Shown here piece after piece: positions 1 through 13,656 of a DNA stretch of 64,000 nt (position 1 is its first letter; every line of letters starts with the position of its first letter). Origin of the DNA: Paramarasmius palmivorus (lineage: Eukaryota > Basidiomycota > Agaricomycetes > Agaricales > Marasmiaceae); the NCBI GenBank assembly GCA_037176845.1, contig JAYKXP010000012.1:62001-126000 (forward strand), written 5' to 3'. The position numbers and the translations under genes were made by a program. Below the pieces are notes generated by a model, which made no database searches, had not been told where the DNA came from, and saw only the letters and a list, made by a program, of their open reading frames with translations.

Positions 1-3000
1 ACTTGATAATCATGATCGTACTTCTAGAAACGAGCGCCCAAATGGAAGAACCCAGCAAAGCTCTAGAACAGACCGAGCGGAGAGAGCGCCCATGACATCC
101 TTCTCGTTCCTTCAATCAAGAATCGACACTGCGGCGTTCTATTGGTACGGGAAAACACTTTCCCCTAGGACCTATCCAAGTAGTCGATAAATAAGGCAAT
201 AATATCGACTTGTTAGGAATGGGATACGAATACCGATACGAATTACGAACCCCGAGCGTGTACCAGACCTGTGCCAATGTCACCCTATGCCACCAATACT
301 TTTTGCTCTCTAACGACATCCCTCCCCCGCATTCCTCCACAGATTCAAATTAGAAATTGTGGATGACGAAGGCTCCAAAGCCAATTCGGGTTTCGCTTCT
401 GCCCGACCCGCCCCTTGTCTGCCGAACCCTGCAGGGTCGAATGAATTTATCTTCTGTCAAGAAGTGTCGTATTATTGGATGATCTTGACCCTACCGCGTC
501 CCGCACTTGTGCTGTTACGCACATAACAGCCGAAAATCAATGACGGACGGCCGAGGTATCATGTTCATAGTCTTTGGAGGACAGAATCAAACGTTTGCAT
601 GCGATCTTCAGAAGAAGCACGCATATTAGTATAGGCGACGTTTTGGGAGCGCGAGTCCGCACAACCAGCTATGGCGTTCAATTTCTTATCCAGGATGTGT
701 AAAGCTTACGGGTCCTTGCATCGGCTTTACGAGCAATCAAAGACGCTAAACTATTTGAGGTACCTGTATACACATAAATGCCGAGCGAATTGGCATTGGC
801 AAGTCGACTTGAAAATAACACTACGCCTAATCGGATATAATCATGAGGGTAATCTTTCATTCGTAAGACACTGGAGCTCACGTCCGATGAATTCATGACA
901 TCCAAGCTGATATAGCAACGACATGCAAATTTATTGAAAGCTCAATTGGTCACGTCCATTTACATGTACTTGGATTCAATATGGAATATGGATCCCAAAT
1001 ACTAGGAATTATTACGCCCAAATTAAACATTGACAAGCCTTGAGAGAATGGCGGCGATGACGGCAACCCCGCCGCTGCGTCGGACAGGGCGAGAATATGA
1101 TTGTAATCAGAATTCCCTCAGGCTTTGAAGTTGTCATTATTCTTGCTTTAAACCTTTCGGAGAACGCTGGTGCTCCTCAATGCGAACCTTGCGAGGCTGA
1201 CATCGGAAGACGTGCTGTTATCGCTGTGAAGAGTAAGCTTAAACACGGACTTGTACCACATTGGAAGGTCAGAAATAGCATTGCTCGAATACAACACCCG
1301 CAGTGTCTGTGAAACCCGCGGCGCTAGATACCTTGGTGAAGGTACGGTTGCAGTGGGGGTTCACCAACCGTATCTGATACGCCACAAGATATTGAGACTC
1401 CTCGCATGCGTTGATTAGACGGTCACGGTTGGCTTGTAGCATCCATGGACACGAACAGTAGCCTGATGTATATCGGGAGGCGCAAGGGATTCTGTGTTGC
1501 GTGAGAGAGAAGAAGAGAATATGCAATTCAATTGACATCGTCCATGAAATGTCTACGAAGACAACAACTCAGCATCTGCTGATCGAGTTGGGCCAAGTTC
1601 GTATTGTCAGGGACGACCGCGTCTTGCCGAACCTTGGGGAAGCAGATCCAACTTTTTCTTGGAATCTGGTTGGTAGGGATACAGATAGGTCAGAAATCGA
1701 TTTGGACTAGTGAGGCGCTTCGTATCAGCTTCCACGGCAAGTGGTCGGTGAATTCATCCGTCAGTGGCGTTTGGCAGTCGACGGTCGACCTCGGAGAAAT
1801 CCAGGTGCAGGTGTTCAACTTGAGATGATTGTTCGCACATCAACGGCTCGATGAATGCTGTTTCGACGGTTATATGCTGTTATAGATAATCACTTGGACT
1901 TTGACAGAGAACGCACCTAAATAGTAGAGGATCATACCACGCATCTACACCGAGTTTAGGTTGAGCGTTCGAAGGCAATCGGGATAGCGCAACACCTGAT
2001 ATGAGGTTTGTGAACATTGGGAGATTATCGAAAGTATACGCCACTACCAACACCGATATCCCGCAGCTGATGAAGAGCAAGATAGTTGGCTGGTGTAGAC
2101 CTACCTTTTGAAGAACCTACTAACCGCCGTTTTGTATAGCTTTTGATATGCACATGGCTCATAACAGGCCCGAGACTAATGGCCTTGATGAACACATGCG
2201 TAAGTGACCCCCGGAACAGTGGCATCATCAACTGAGTTTAGGGCGCGCAAGCGCCCAGTGACGATAGGACAGACTTCGCAAGATTTGATTGAACGCATGA
2301 ATAAGAAACCCACGCAAACTTTGACAGACGCTATGATGATCCCTGGTCAAAGTCTGCGTTAGAGTCTGGTTTCGAAGTAGTCGATCCGACGTCATGATCG
2401 TAAGCGAACATTCCATAGGTAGCGACTCGCGGGAAGGAATAGCACATAATGAGGGGAATGAGAGTCACTTTGCGTCTGAAAGGGTATGAAAAGTGGTGCT
2501 GTTGTCGATAGCACCGACGCTGTGGCTCCAGAAGCGGTCAGGAGCCCTACTTGGCATCTGTGCCATTGATTTTTTTTGGTTGTGACATCCATGAGGAGTG
2601 ACTTCCAGGGAGGGACGATGAAGCTGTCAAAGTTCCTCGATGTCATCTCTTGATGCACGGAATGCACGGAAGAAACCGATTGAGGCAAGGTAAAGGCATG
2701 GTGAAACCTTGAAAAAATAATCTCCAGTTCAATGCGTCAAGATACCGAGCATTTGCGGCCTTCTCATGCTCGACACATAGACATGAATTGAATTGCACAC
2801 CGTCTTCTGGTAGGTGACAACCAGCGAGCCACAATGAGAACCACGTAGGAGCCGGGTATAACCTAAGACATAGACATTATTGAGTTCGGATAAGCTCCAT
2901 GCTGAAAATCTTTTGGCTCGCTTGTGAGGAGAAAGGCCGATGGCAGAAGCCATATTCATGGCTATAATTGTATACCAATTGTATGCTTGTGGACCCTGCA

Positions 3001-3866
3001 TTGTAGGAACCGAATGCTGAAATGCTTTGGAAGCTATGTGCGACTCGCAAAGGCAAGGAAAATACCTCGCTGCATCGGTAAAAAGCGCATGAACAAGTCT
3101 TCATTTTGATCAAACTCGTGTAGTGCCTAAGATTTCCTGAATTGAACACCGTCGGCCCAGCGAGTCGGCCTGGGTGGTATACATGCGTTGAGCTTGGTGT
3201 GCTGGAGAACGCGAGAAGCTATAAGAGTTAATTCACCCAGTCAAATCCACGCTCATCAGTGCAGGTCTATTTCCAGGATTAGTACAGCTTTGCGGTATTC
3301 TTGAATCCGAGTGGGAAAGATTGCAAGGGCAAGTTGGCCAGCTGCGTCCAGTGTCTGGTTCTTACTCAGGCTAGTCAATGGTCACTTCACCAAAGAATAC
3401 GCTTCAAGGCATCTAGCATAGTAGGCCGAGATGTAACTGTAGCTTGCTGCGGCCATGGCTCTAGAAATAGGATCGAAAATTCTCGATCGTCTGACAACAG
3501 CATATTTTAGTCAACGGAAGCCGAATAACGACCAGAATTAGACCATGGTTCGATTGAAACGATATTTGCTGGTTTACAGGCCAATATTCGTCTTGCAGGA
3601 ATGCCATAGGGTAGACCGAGGCGAGAAAGTGCTGGAACTTTGTACAGGAAGGTGCTTGACACATTGACGACGTCCGCCAAGGATGACGCGGAAAGGAAAA
3701 AAGCATGGTAACGGTGATTACATCAATCACGTGTATGGTCCGGTCGGCGCTTATAAACAGGATCACACGGTTTCAAGGGTCACACACCCAGTTGCCGTTG
3801 GTTCCCCACGACCTTTCTTCCCCTCCTCCCTCATCCTTCAGCTCTCCCCTTTTAACGAAAGCAAAA
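1..3866. other. gene-poor stretch
   Basis: No supportable protein-coding gene was found. Open frames are all below about 105 codons, overlap on both strands, lack matching splice structure and show no motif I recognise. No tRNA- or rRNA-like block was seen. The last 150 bases are the promoter of the next gene. Confidence 0.5.
3752..3757 (+). promoter_or_regulatory. TATA box of the GPI-protein gene
   Basis: TATAAA lies 110 bp before the ATG at 3867, followed by a pyrimidine-rich stretch typical of fungal start regions. A CACGTG palindrome (3728-3733) just upstream could bind a bHLH factor. Confidence 0.5.
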
Positions 3867-4691
3867 ATGTTCTCCAAATTCGCGTAAGTTTTTTCCTACT
3901 ACTTTCAATTTGGTGATGGTTTTGATTCGAGAAAAAACTAGTCTCCTCGCATTCGCCGCTGTGGCCGTCCAGGCTTTGACCTTGAACACTCCTACGGACG
4001 TTACCTCTGGAGGCAGAATCACATTGACATGGATTTCTGAGCAGTCTGACCCGTGAGTACTGTTCGTCATCAGCAGAAATTCTTGGTAGCTGACTATAAA
4101 CCACAGCATTTTCACCTTGGAATTGCACCACCCGAGTTTGCTCCAAGACATTGCCATTGCAAACAATGTAGACCCCTCGCTCGAGTCGTTGGACATTCTC
4201 ATGCCTATTGTGCTTGCCAGGTATTGATTATTGTGTTTGTTCCCTGTCATGGCCTAATTTCAATACTTCTTTTTACCCAGGGACGACCAATACGTTATTC
4301 GGGCTGTCAACGTTTCTAACATCAATGATGAATTTGCAAGGACCGGCAACTTCTTCATCGGTGACACCGTCTCTGCCTCGACGACTCCCTCCAGCACCGG
4401 TTCTGCTACCTCAGCGTATGTCGTCCGAGTTACGTCATGATACATTGACCTTATTTGCTGCCTCTCAGAACCAACCCACCATCTGGTACCACTGTCACCA
4501 CAAGGCCGACCACCGCCACTGGCTCCGGTAGCACTAGCAATAGTGCATCTGGCTCAGGTTCTGGCTCCCCGACCTCGAGTGGATCTGCTGCCACTGATAC
4601 CCCTCTGAACGGTAACAACGGAGCAAATGGCATTGTTGCCAATCTTGGCCTTGTTGCCGCTGCTGTTGGTGCCGTTGCAGCTGTCCTCTAA
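3867..4691 (+). CDS. Kre9/Knh1-like Ser/Thr-rich GPI-anchored cell-surface protein
   Basis: Five exons: 3867-3883, 3942-4052, 4107-4220, 4281-4415 and 4469-4691, all with GT-AG borders. The protein opens with a signal peptide (MFSKFALLAFAAVAVQA). Next comes a small beta domain with a TSGGRITLTW core, as in the Kre9/Knh1-type N-terminal domain of fungal Ser-Thr-rich GPI proteins, then a Ser/Thr/Gly/Pro-rich stalk. The end is a hydrophobic tail (GLVAAAVGAVAAVL) after a small-residue/Asn segment that fits a GPI omega site. Proteins of this kind are secreted, O-glycosylated and tethered to membrane or wall; a role in beta-glucan assembly is known only for Kre9 itself. The start is fixed by the signal peptide in a 17-nt first exon. 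Confidence 0.8.
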
Positions 4692-7600
4692 AAACTTTCA
4701 TCGGACATTGCTTTGTCCAATTCGATGAGCTCGATTTGGTGCTTTGTGTTTCACGAGAGGGACACTATTTTGTTGGATGATGGACCTTTACTATGGACTT
4801 CTGGTTACTTGTTAGCTCTTAACCCCAATACCTACACCATTGTATGTAGCGTCGTCTATGATGCTCATCCTGTCGTTACGTGTCCTCAATAACTGCTTTG
4901 TTGAGTCTCTTTCCACTCTCGGCCGTTGCGTCGGACTTTCGGAATGATAGTTTCTCACTCAGGCCTGGCTCCCCGAGTCGCCTCGCGCTCCTCACCCGCC
5001 TGTAACTCCGAATGACACCTGTTTCACAGGGTGTTTACACCGTTTAGCATACTGCAGTGGTATTGAACTTCCAATGTTCTGCCTCCTTCGCGAGATCCCA
5101 TGGCCAATTTCCTTGACATGTATGTACGTTGGTGTGGTTATGTGACCTACCGCCGGTCCGATTTCTCGTTTTGCAAACTCGCGAGGCTTCCACGTTCCTG
5201 GCTTTAGCGGGTGTTGTGGAGCATGCTGTGTTGTTCTGGCACAACAAAAAATTGATGTAAAAAACAAACCACTGGTATGTAGCCTGGTGCAGAGCCGAAC
5301 TGATGGAGTGCGGTTCGTGGGCGGTTCGTACATCGACCGGTCCTCTGCAACCGGTCTTCCTGTGGCTCTTCTTTCATGAGAGCACAGGAGCTTGCTATAA
5401 GGGTGATGATAAGTAATAACTGTGGGCCGTAGAAAACGGAGAACGATCAATCGTGGCGAGTAGAAATCATCTTCAAGTTGGACACGTTTTTTCTCTGGCC
5501 CTGTTGTGGTGCTGTTCAGTCCACCGCAGTGGCGTTAGACAGTCTTGGTACAAAGTTTTACAAGCCTCTGTTAGGAAATGGCGTGTATTAGGTTTGATCC
5601 TCGCTTTCCTTATGTGTAAGCGCTCCATAAGTTCCCACCGGTCGACTGAGCTCTCGACGCGAAACGCAAATCAGGAGATCATTCAATATATCATACCACC
5701 CCCTCCTCGATCGTGATTCGATGGAATTCATGTAAGGTGGAATATTCAATTGGTAGAAGCCAGTCAACTGATGTGAGGTGAGGCTTGTATGCTATTTCAA
5801 CGAGGGGTGAATGGAATTCGAAGGGCTGGCAATTCGGATCCCCACAGTCGGAACGGAAGACACCCACGCCATATCGCTTTTGACAGTCGTACGACTGGTA
5901 GTTCGGAGAAGCACAAAAGCTGTACCATCAAACATATCAATACCCGAACGATCAAACGTGCGATGACGGCGGGGTATGGCCTATAGCGGCTGTAGCGCCC
6001 ACAGCGAGCAGACACAGACTTCCTGCGCATGGGTCAGACCTTTCCACTGCAAGTCCGAATGGTAAGATTCTGCTCGGTGATAACTAGCCTTGCCTGGATC
6101 GCATTGAGCTCGAAGAGTGAACAAAGAACTGTAAAGAAGTGAAATTACCAGCCGAGCTAGGCTCGTGATTGACCACCTGTTCTTCGCAAAAAAAGCTCCC
6201 GCGACACATCTGATTCTCATTTCCCAGGTTACCCATTTGATCGAGTGCAAGGTACGAGTTCTTGGTGGCGTAACTTCTATGTTCGCTCGTGACGTTTCCT
6301 GTGGGAATTAGTGTAAAATAGACACGCGAGCCGGGAAGAAGAACTTCTTGTTGGTTCTCGCTGTTCTGGGAAGATATTTACCCCACACATAGGGCCGTGT
6401 ATCAGCTGATGGAGAAAGAGGAAGCGCCAAAGAATAACGGCACCGTGAACATGCCTGCTCGTTCATTCACTACGTTGAAAGGCTACATTTCGGAAGATCA
6501 AAGGCGCTCCTTATGTGTGGGTACATGGAGAACCTGGTCCTCAGTCAGATATGAAGCTCAGTGTCCAGCTACCTAGCCCGAGGTTCATGCGTATCATGAG
6601 AGTGGTTTGGAGGTGCCGTCGACGTACCGGAGAAATCAACCGCCACCTTCCTGGATCAGGGATCGAGACATGACTTCTTCAGCAGCTATCGAACCCGAGG
6701 CTAAGAAGTGGCTATAACATTGAGCTTGTGTGAGAATGAATCTCATGAGTACAGTTAGCAGTCGTAAAAACGCTACGATAACCTGTATCATGACACGAGC
6801 ATTCGACTGGCTGATGCCTGCCGGAGAGCCATCTGATTAGAAAGATGGGTTTGGTAAACGAGCTTCAAGGATGGGCCTTCGCCAGGGATGGCGGAAATGA
6901 AGAGGTTGATGAGTGTCTGGAGTCTTGTCTAGTCTTGTAGTAATTGACACTCGTGAAAGAGTTACGCGTTTATCGGACCAATGAAATAACGCCGAATGTT
7001 GGTGGAACAAAGGATCCACTTGTTCAGCAACGTAACGAAGAGGCACGGCCGCCGCCGAACTACCAACTGCTTTGCCCTTACCCTTCATTGTTGATCTCGA
7101 TGTCGACAATTCGTCACCCGGCGAAGTGCGGCTTTTTCGCCCTAAATCCTACACAGTATGCGTCACTGTTCACGACGATCGTTGCAAGTTGGAGGTCGAC
7201 ATACGTGTTTTGTGTGCCCGTTGTTTAGCACCTACGTATTTCCAATATACACCCGGCGGGGAGGGAAAGGCTTGGCAGGGGACGAGAAATGGAGAAAGCC
7301 GAGGATCAACTTGAACGTCAACCGGAATCATGACGGACCAATCTCGCAGAACACTGAATGAGAAAACCGTTCCAAGTATAAACGCATCTTTGAACGAAGA
7401 CCCCCCAGGGAGTGACAGGTATTCATCCAAGGTTTATATGCATCACGCACTGAGCTTCAGCGATGTTTCCGATTGAACGCTGATTATCAGAAGTTGGCAC
7501 CTCGCTAGTTCTTGTACTCCGTTCAGGAGCAAATGGACATGGTTCATGTGAGCTTAGGCGCCTCGAGGATAACGGAATCCATGACGGAGATAGTGAACTT

Positions 7601-10600
7601 CTGCGAATTCCGAAATTCCTAGTTATCCGTATGGTGAGGATGGCAGGGGCGTCGATAGGAATCATTATGGCCTTTGAAATGATGCACATTGTCCGAGAGG
7701 TATGGAATGTTTGACTACTGATGCAAGCAGTGACGTTCCATAACAAAGTTACAGGCTGGATGGTATACTCAACGACAAGACAAAAAAAAGAAACAGCACG
7801 TAACTTGTCAAAGCGGAGCGGCAACGGTGACGGAGATGAACATGTAGGTTGAGTGCTGATATCATAGTTAGTATGGGGTAACAGACTTTACAGTTTACAC
7901 AGCGGCACCTTTTATCGATAAAAGCAGCCGGCGAAGAGAACAAAAAAGATTCAATATCATGCCGGAACAAGGAAATGAGGATCACTGTTGTAGTACGCAA
8001 CACGAGTATGACGGATCCCGGATCTGATAATGCACTAATTTGAGCTTGGATATCCGGATATCGATGAGAAACGCAGTCTACACACCGGAGCCTAGGATGT
8101 CTGATATCTCGCGAGAGTCTACCCCAGGAACATCGATGAACCACCTGAGTGCTGGTTCGGCCGGTTCACCTTCCAGGAAAAGCAAAAAGGAACGCACGAC
8201 TCGGGCGCAAACCACTTGCCCCACTTTCCACTGTATACCGAGAGCCTGAATCGAATAAACCGGGTAAAGAAAACACAAGTCCTGTCTGGGAAGTTGAACG
8301 CCAGAGAATATCCATATAAACACGATCAGCTGACATATGTGGCACCTGTGAAAGTTGCCATTTAAACGTGAACTGTTGATCCAGGTGAATGTCGTTTCGA
8401 GTAGAAGCCCTGATGGAACGTATTAATAATAATATGTATATTTATTCACGATGGGTCCCAAGAAAGCGTTCTGGCGTACCTTTCGGATCAGGATATCCCT
8501 GGTGCTCGGAAACGCAGGTAGTGACCGGACTGCGGATGAAACTCGACGCGTCGCGCCCACCTTGCTAACCAAAAAGGTTAGGAGGTCTTATGTTGCTAAC
8601 AGGAACTGAATGTAATGAGCGATCCGAGTGGTAAAGATCAGACGTGAATAGATTTTGCTCTCATCTGACCAATGCAAACCCTTTCGTCTTCACATGAAGA
8701 TCGTCGGCTAGCCTTGATTGTGGAGGAGAAGTCAGCTTTTAAAAGCGAAAATTCCGGAAGCATCTACATACTCCATGGGCACCTGGTTGATGAGATATCG
8801 GGATCTGGGCTTTTCCGAGCCACGAGCGAAGGATTGGTCATTCTTGATCATTCGTCGTCCATCGGGAAGATATATCCGTCTTCAGGAACAATACTGGATT
8901 AAATGTAGATAAGCTTCGCTGAGATTCAATCAGGACTCGAGAGTTCTGATTGAAGGAAGATTCACGGACAGATTTTATGTCTTGTTGAAGTGTTTGGATG
9001 TGGGGCGAGTGTAAAATAACTTGGGGTCTGCTTCCTTCAGCGCTTTGGAGTATTTCTGGCCTTGATGAATAACACATGAGTAAGAATACAAATGTTGGTC
9101 ATCTAACTAGGGCTAGTGCACTTACGTGGGCTTGTCTCTGGATTGGTAGCGTGAAAATAAATATTTCTGAGGAAGTCGAAAGTGTTCATACAAGCAGACG
9201 CGGACACGGAGGAATATGGTCCGTTGGTGAGGTGCGGTCGACATTGATGCTATACCCGCAACGGTCTGTCCCACGATACTACTCTTCAGAGCCAAGTACT
9301 GACCAGAGGACACATGTTCTCTGGTAGTTTAGCCCTTCCACGTATTCCAAACAATATGATGGTCTATTAAAAGCAACGAACGAACAAGGCCCCTAGCGAC
9401 GGCGAATTAGTATTCAATGTCAGCTGCGGAGTGTATGTGAACACGAAACTGTGCGAGGATGTCAACATGAGTGCACTTTTCACGTGTTGTCAAAGATTCA
9501 AGGGAAGCCAATAACTGAATACTGACGGTATATTTTGTCCGCCGAGCACAACTTCCTGGAAGTGTGGGCTTTCGGATACGGTATTGAGATACCTATGTGC
9601 GACTTCGATCAGTATGAGTTGGCTACGGCTACCTGCCTAGAACCCTCGAAAGCTTCCATAACTTTTCACCCACCTTCTTTAGAATACCGGCACGACGTTG
9701 AAACTCGGATACGGCGACTTCCCAGTACCCAAATCGATAACCAAGGCTCCTTGTCCGAGCTGAGCCGTAAGTTACTAGGATTGAGTTGATTTGGGTTAGG
9801 CTTAGATTTGTGCGTAGCGTGTTCTCCTCGGAGGAGCATGATAATTGTATGGGAGCCTCAAAAGGTTGCAAAGTCTTGGTGAACACCCCCAATGTTAGCC
9901 CCTGCAATTTCCGTATAGCTTGAGCATCACCGGAATGAAGGGATGTAGCAGATAAAGCTTTTAGTGATGGAAACGCTACAGATCGACTAGAGGAACGTAC
10001 CAGAGGCCCCATTTGCTGGAGTCATACATGGTTACGGGCTTCACTCCTCATAACATCCTTCGATAACCGACAAGGAAACGCAATTCTACGCATAGGATTG
10101 CTGTCAAAGAACATGGTCGTCGGGTACGATAATCAATCCCTATCTGCGAGGCGGCGTCCACTCCGAGCCATTAGTGCGTTGATGCAGAAGATTGTCTGTT
10201 TAATCCGACGTAGTACGGGGGCCCAATTCATTGGATACGGGATACAATGCCCGTAGCCGTAGAGGCTCCTGTGGGTTGCACAAGACTTCCAAATCCTGCA
10301 GGATGTTCGAAGAAGCACGAAACCTTTGATATTAGAAAGTTGTTAAGACTTGTGACCATGGACAGCTGGTTCTTGGCTTGGTATTACTTCCCAAAAACGC
10401 AAAGCACCCGTAAAGTCTTTCGGATCTCTGGTTGTGGGCGAATGTTCCTATCTTCGCTAACCAGTAGGTTGCTTTCGGGTTCATCATTTCAGGTTGATAC
10501 ATTGAGGACCGGGTCAGTCTGTATGGAACCGTTTCTGGGATGGTTTCACTGGGTGACAATGCCGTGTACTGCTCGGGAACTGATTAGAGGATGCTGGCAT

Positions 10601-10683
10601 TTTTGTTCCCGTGGTGAATCTGACTTATTCCTAGGTTTTTAGCACAGGGTTATTCAGGAATTTGGAGGTCTCTTGCTAGGCAT

Positions 10684-10686
<3 letters not shown>

Positions 10687-10728
<42 letters not shown>
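10687..10728. repeat. (GA)21 microsatellite
   Basis: An uninterrupted run of 21 GA dinucleotides. Such tracts are length-variable and can act as GAGA-type promoter elements; no gene start was identified next to it. Confidence 0.95.
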
Positions 10729-10730
<2 letters not shown>

Positions 10731-10742
10731 TGCACGTGACAC

Positions 10743-10759
10743 CGGCCGGAGTCCGGCCG
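10743..10759. repeat. GC-rich inverted repeat
   Basis: CGGCCGG-AGT-CCGGCCG: two 7-bp arms around a 3-nt loop, 14 bp downstream of the GA microsatellite. The layout CGG-N-CCG is like palindromic sites of fungal zinc-cluster regulators, but no target gene is evident. Confidence 0.5.
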
Positions 10760-13656
10760 TTTGACACCTGATTGCCCAGAGTGGAACGATAACGATTTTC
10801 GACCATCTTCTCCCTTCCTTGCAGATTTCATTCTATACCGTTCCACCAGAAACTCGCAGATAGTAACATATCCGAATGTTGAATCAAGGTAAATAAAGTT
10901 GTCCTTTTCTCCTTGTTCCCTCCACCTCGTATTGACCTATGAAACGATTCTAGGCTGTCTCCCAACTTCAAATTCTACCGTGTACGACAATGAGCGGAAA
11001 AAGGTTGTCTCGGAAGGGGAATCTCGAGGGAGCTGTACTAGTGATGTTAATCGAGCTCGAGAGTCGGTATCGGCTAGATTTCTTCTCACTGTTGGGCTGG
11101 TTAGTTTCGGAAACATGGGAGAGTAAAGTAAGTAGCTGAAACAGTTTTAACGTTGACACAGGAATGCAGTCTGGCAACCTCAATCCAGCCCCAGCCACTA
11201 TACTGTGCAACGATGGGAACCGGCTCGAGTACCACCCTCTTTGAAGCGACGTATTTGTTCCGGTGGAACGATTGGTGACAGGAGTCTGGACCAAGTTTCT
11301 TCGCCGCTGACATTCCTGTCGTCATTACGCAGCAGAGCCGATTTCTCGTATCTACCTTAACCCTCAGTATCCACTGTCGGTTCCGAGAACGAATGAATCC
11401 TAGGCCATTATCCCTACATCTTAATTCTTGCACCGACACCAATACACGCATGTCTAAACTCGATGTTGGCGCATATCATGTCTGATATCATGGAGCTAGT
11501 CAGAGATGCGAGTAGAATGGTGGGCATGGATCCCAGCAGGTGGAGGTTTTATACTTTGGTGCGGAAAGGGGGGTACTTATCCCTTCCTCTGCCGCCGCCT
11601 CCATTTGCTTGTAGGTGATCGGTACTGCACCGCTCCCATTTAGTACTCTCCAGAGGAAGGAAGGGGAGGCCAGAGGAGCATGGGCCCTGGACAGGTTGTG
11701 CGTTGAGGAGCAAAACACTGGTCCAGAATGGTGATGGGCCGTTTAACGTGTCGCCAACCTCAGACCTACGATATTTCATTGCCAAGATACGGTAAGATGG
11801 TCAATACTCATCAATACAATGAATCTCAATCCACCTACTTCGCAGAGCTTTTGAAATCATATCCGTGCAGTATAGGCGCAATTGATCTAGGTGGCTTACA
11901 GGGTTTGACTGTACTTCAACGTTGCTTCCCAAGAGGCATCATGATGTTCGCTCGACATCACTCTGATATCCGATTACACACGGGCGCTGTATCGGTACCT
12001 GCCACCCGCCGCTCGGGTGTTTTTGGTAAGTATATTACTAGACTATTTACTTTTCACCACCTCATGTTTCCTTTTTTTTTCTTCAGTTTTGGGAAGCCCC
12101 CTAGTAGCATGAGAGCAAGAAAATCCCATAGTCTTCCCAGAACTACCCGCATGCGTTTCAGTTGGCTCCGCATCATTGGCACTCAAATAGGCCTGAAGAA
12201 TTGTATGCACTCGTGACGTCGTTTGGACTCTATGGTGTTTCAATGTCAACGATTCGTATCGTATACCTCCCACCGTATAGCTACAGTGCTTGTTCAATTC
12301 ATACTCAAATACAGCATGATGTATCTCAGCGATGTACTCAAACACGCAGCGAACATGACCATGAATTGACGGCTAGGAACAATAATCAACGCACCTTGTA
12401 CCGCCTCTTCATAAATGTCTTTAGACAGCCCATGCGCCCTCGAATATTCAAGAGAATGACAAGTGGTTAGAACGTCATCATATCTTGGGAACTGAACATG
12501 GTTTCTAGGGTATGTATCACTCTTCATCCGTGCGCGCTTTCGCACCTTCAGACAACCTCCCGAAATCGCTAACTAAGAGGAATTGCTTCCTATTCCTGCG
12601 AAACACACAAAATAGTGTCTCCTAAATCAAATTCCTGCAGTTTATACTTCCTGGTAGGTCCTTGACCATGGAATAACCGAATTTCCCTCACTTTCGCGTT
12701 ATTGTGAGCTTGTAGGATAAGGTCCTCGGGTTCATCTGGGCTTGCTGCCCGGAACTAGTACGCCCGGGCCAACTTGAAAACATCTCCATTGAAAGATCTA
12801 CGGGAGTATGTAATCTATCTATCGGCAGTCACAGCGCTTTCGCTCAAACATGTAGTATTTAAAGCTCCGAGGAGAGTAAGTCTTGCCACCTAACCTGGCG
12901 CTCCGAGTATAAGATTCATAACCATTGCGCCCAGTGTCACAGCGATTGACTCGGACGATATGCACGAATGCACCCCAGGCCATAGGTGCCTAGGCGATAC
13001 CGCAGCAGTTTGATCGTGCGACAAGTGGTGTAGATTCCAGCGCCACTGTCCGGAAGTTGGAGGAGCAATCGATCGTCCCTATGAATCCTAATGGGTGGTA
13101 AAAGTGAGTCGTTTCCTACGTACTACCACGTTAGGAAATGGTACAGCAGGAATCCCCTTGTCACGGTCAATATGGGGAGGCACCTTCTTGATTCCAAAGA
13201 AGATCAGGAAACTAGTTGCACAGCTCACACAAGGCTTTGACAAGGTTCGAGCCATAATCCAATTGGATCTCATACTATTTTCTCCCAAACGTAGGCATGA
13301 TCCCCAGCTTTCCAATGGTTTCCCAAGTGCCTCCGAGTCGTTCTCAACTCGTTCTTTGATTCTTGCTGCCTGGGCCGCTGTATTTGTGTGAATGGCAGAA
13401 GCCCTATTAATCAATCACCACATTTAACAACACCCATTTATCCGATTCGGCTTTTGAAGGTAATTTTCGAGTGTCAAGCTAAAGCAGCGGAGTGTGATAA
13501 TAACAACTGCGTCAGCTGAGACATGTTACAGGCTACTTTCGCACGAAGCCACATCGTTTTCAGGGTCTGCTGTATAGATACATATTCTAAGCTACAAGAT
13601 CCTTCCGAAGTTGATGTATGAAAGAGGCGTGGACATCCCAAGTAGCACGGCTGGCG

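Larger units (their letters stand above)
4692..13656. other. long gene desert
   Basis: About 9 kb without a supportable gene. Short frames (mostly 60-160 codons) occur at similar density on both strands and none could be extended through plausible introns or matched to a family. No terminal repeats of a transposon were recognised by eye. Contents noted are a GA microsatellite at 10687-10728 and a short GC palindrome beside it. It may be decayed repeat DNA, long non-coding intergenic DNA, or hold fast-evolving small genes I cannot see. Confidence 0.4.
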
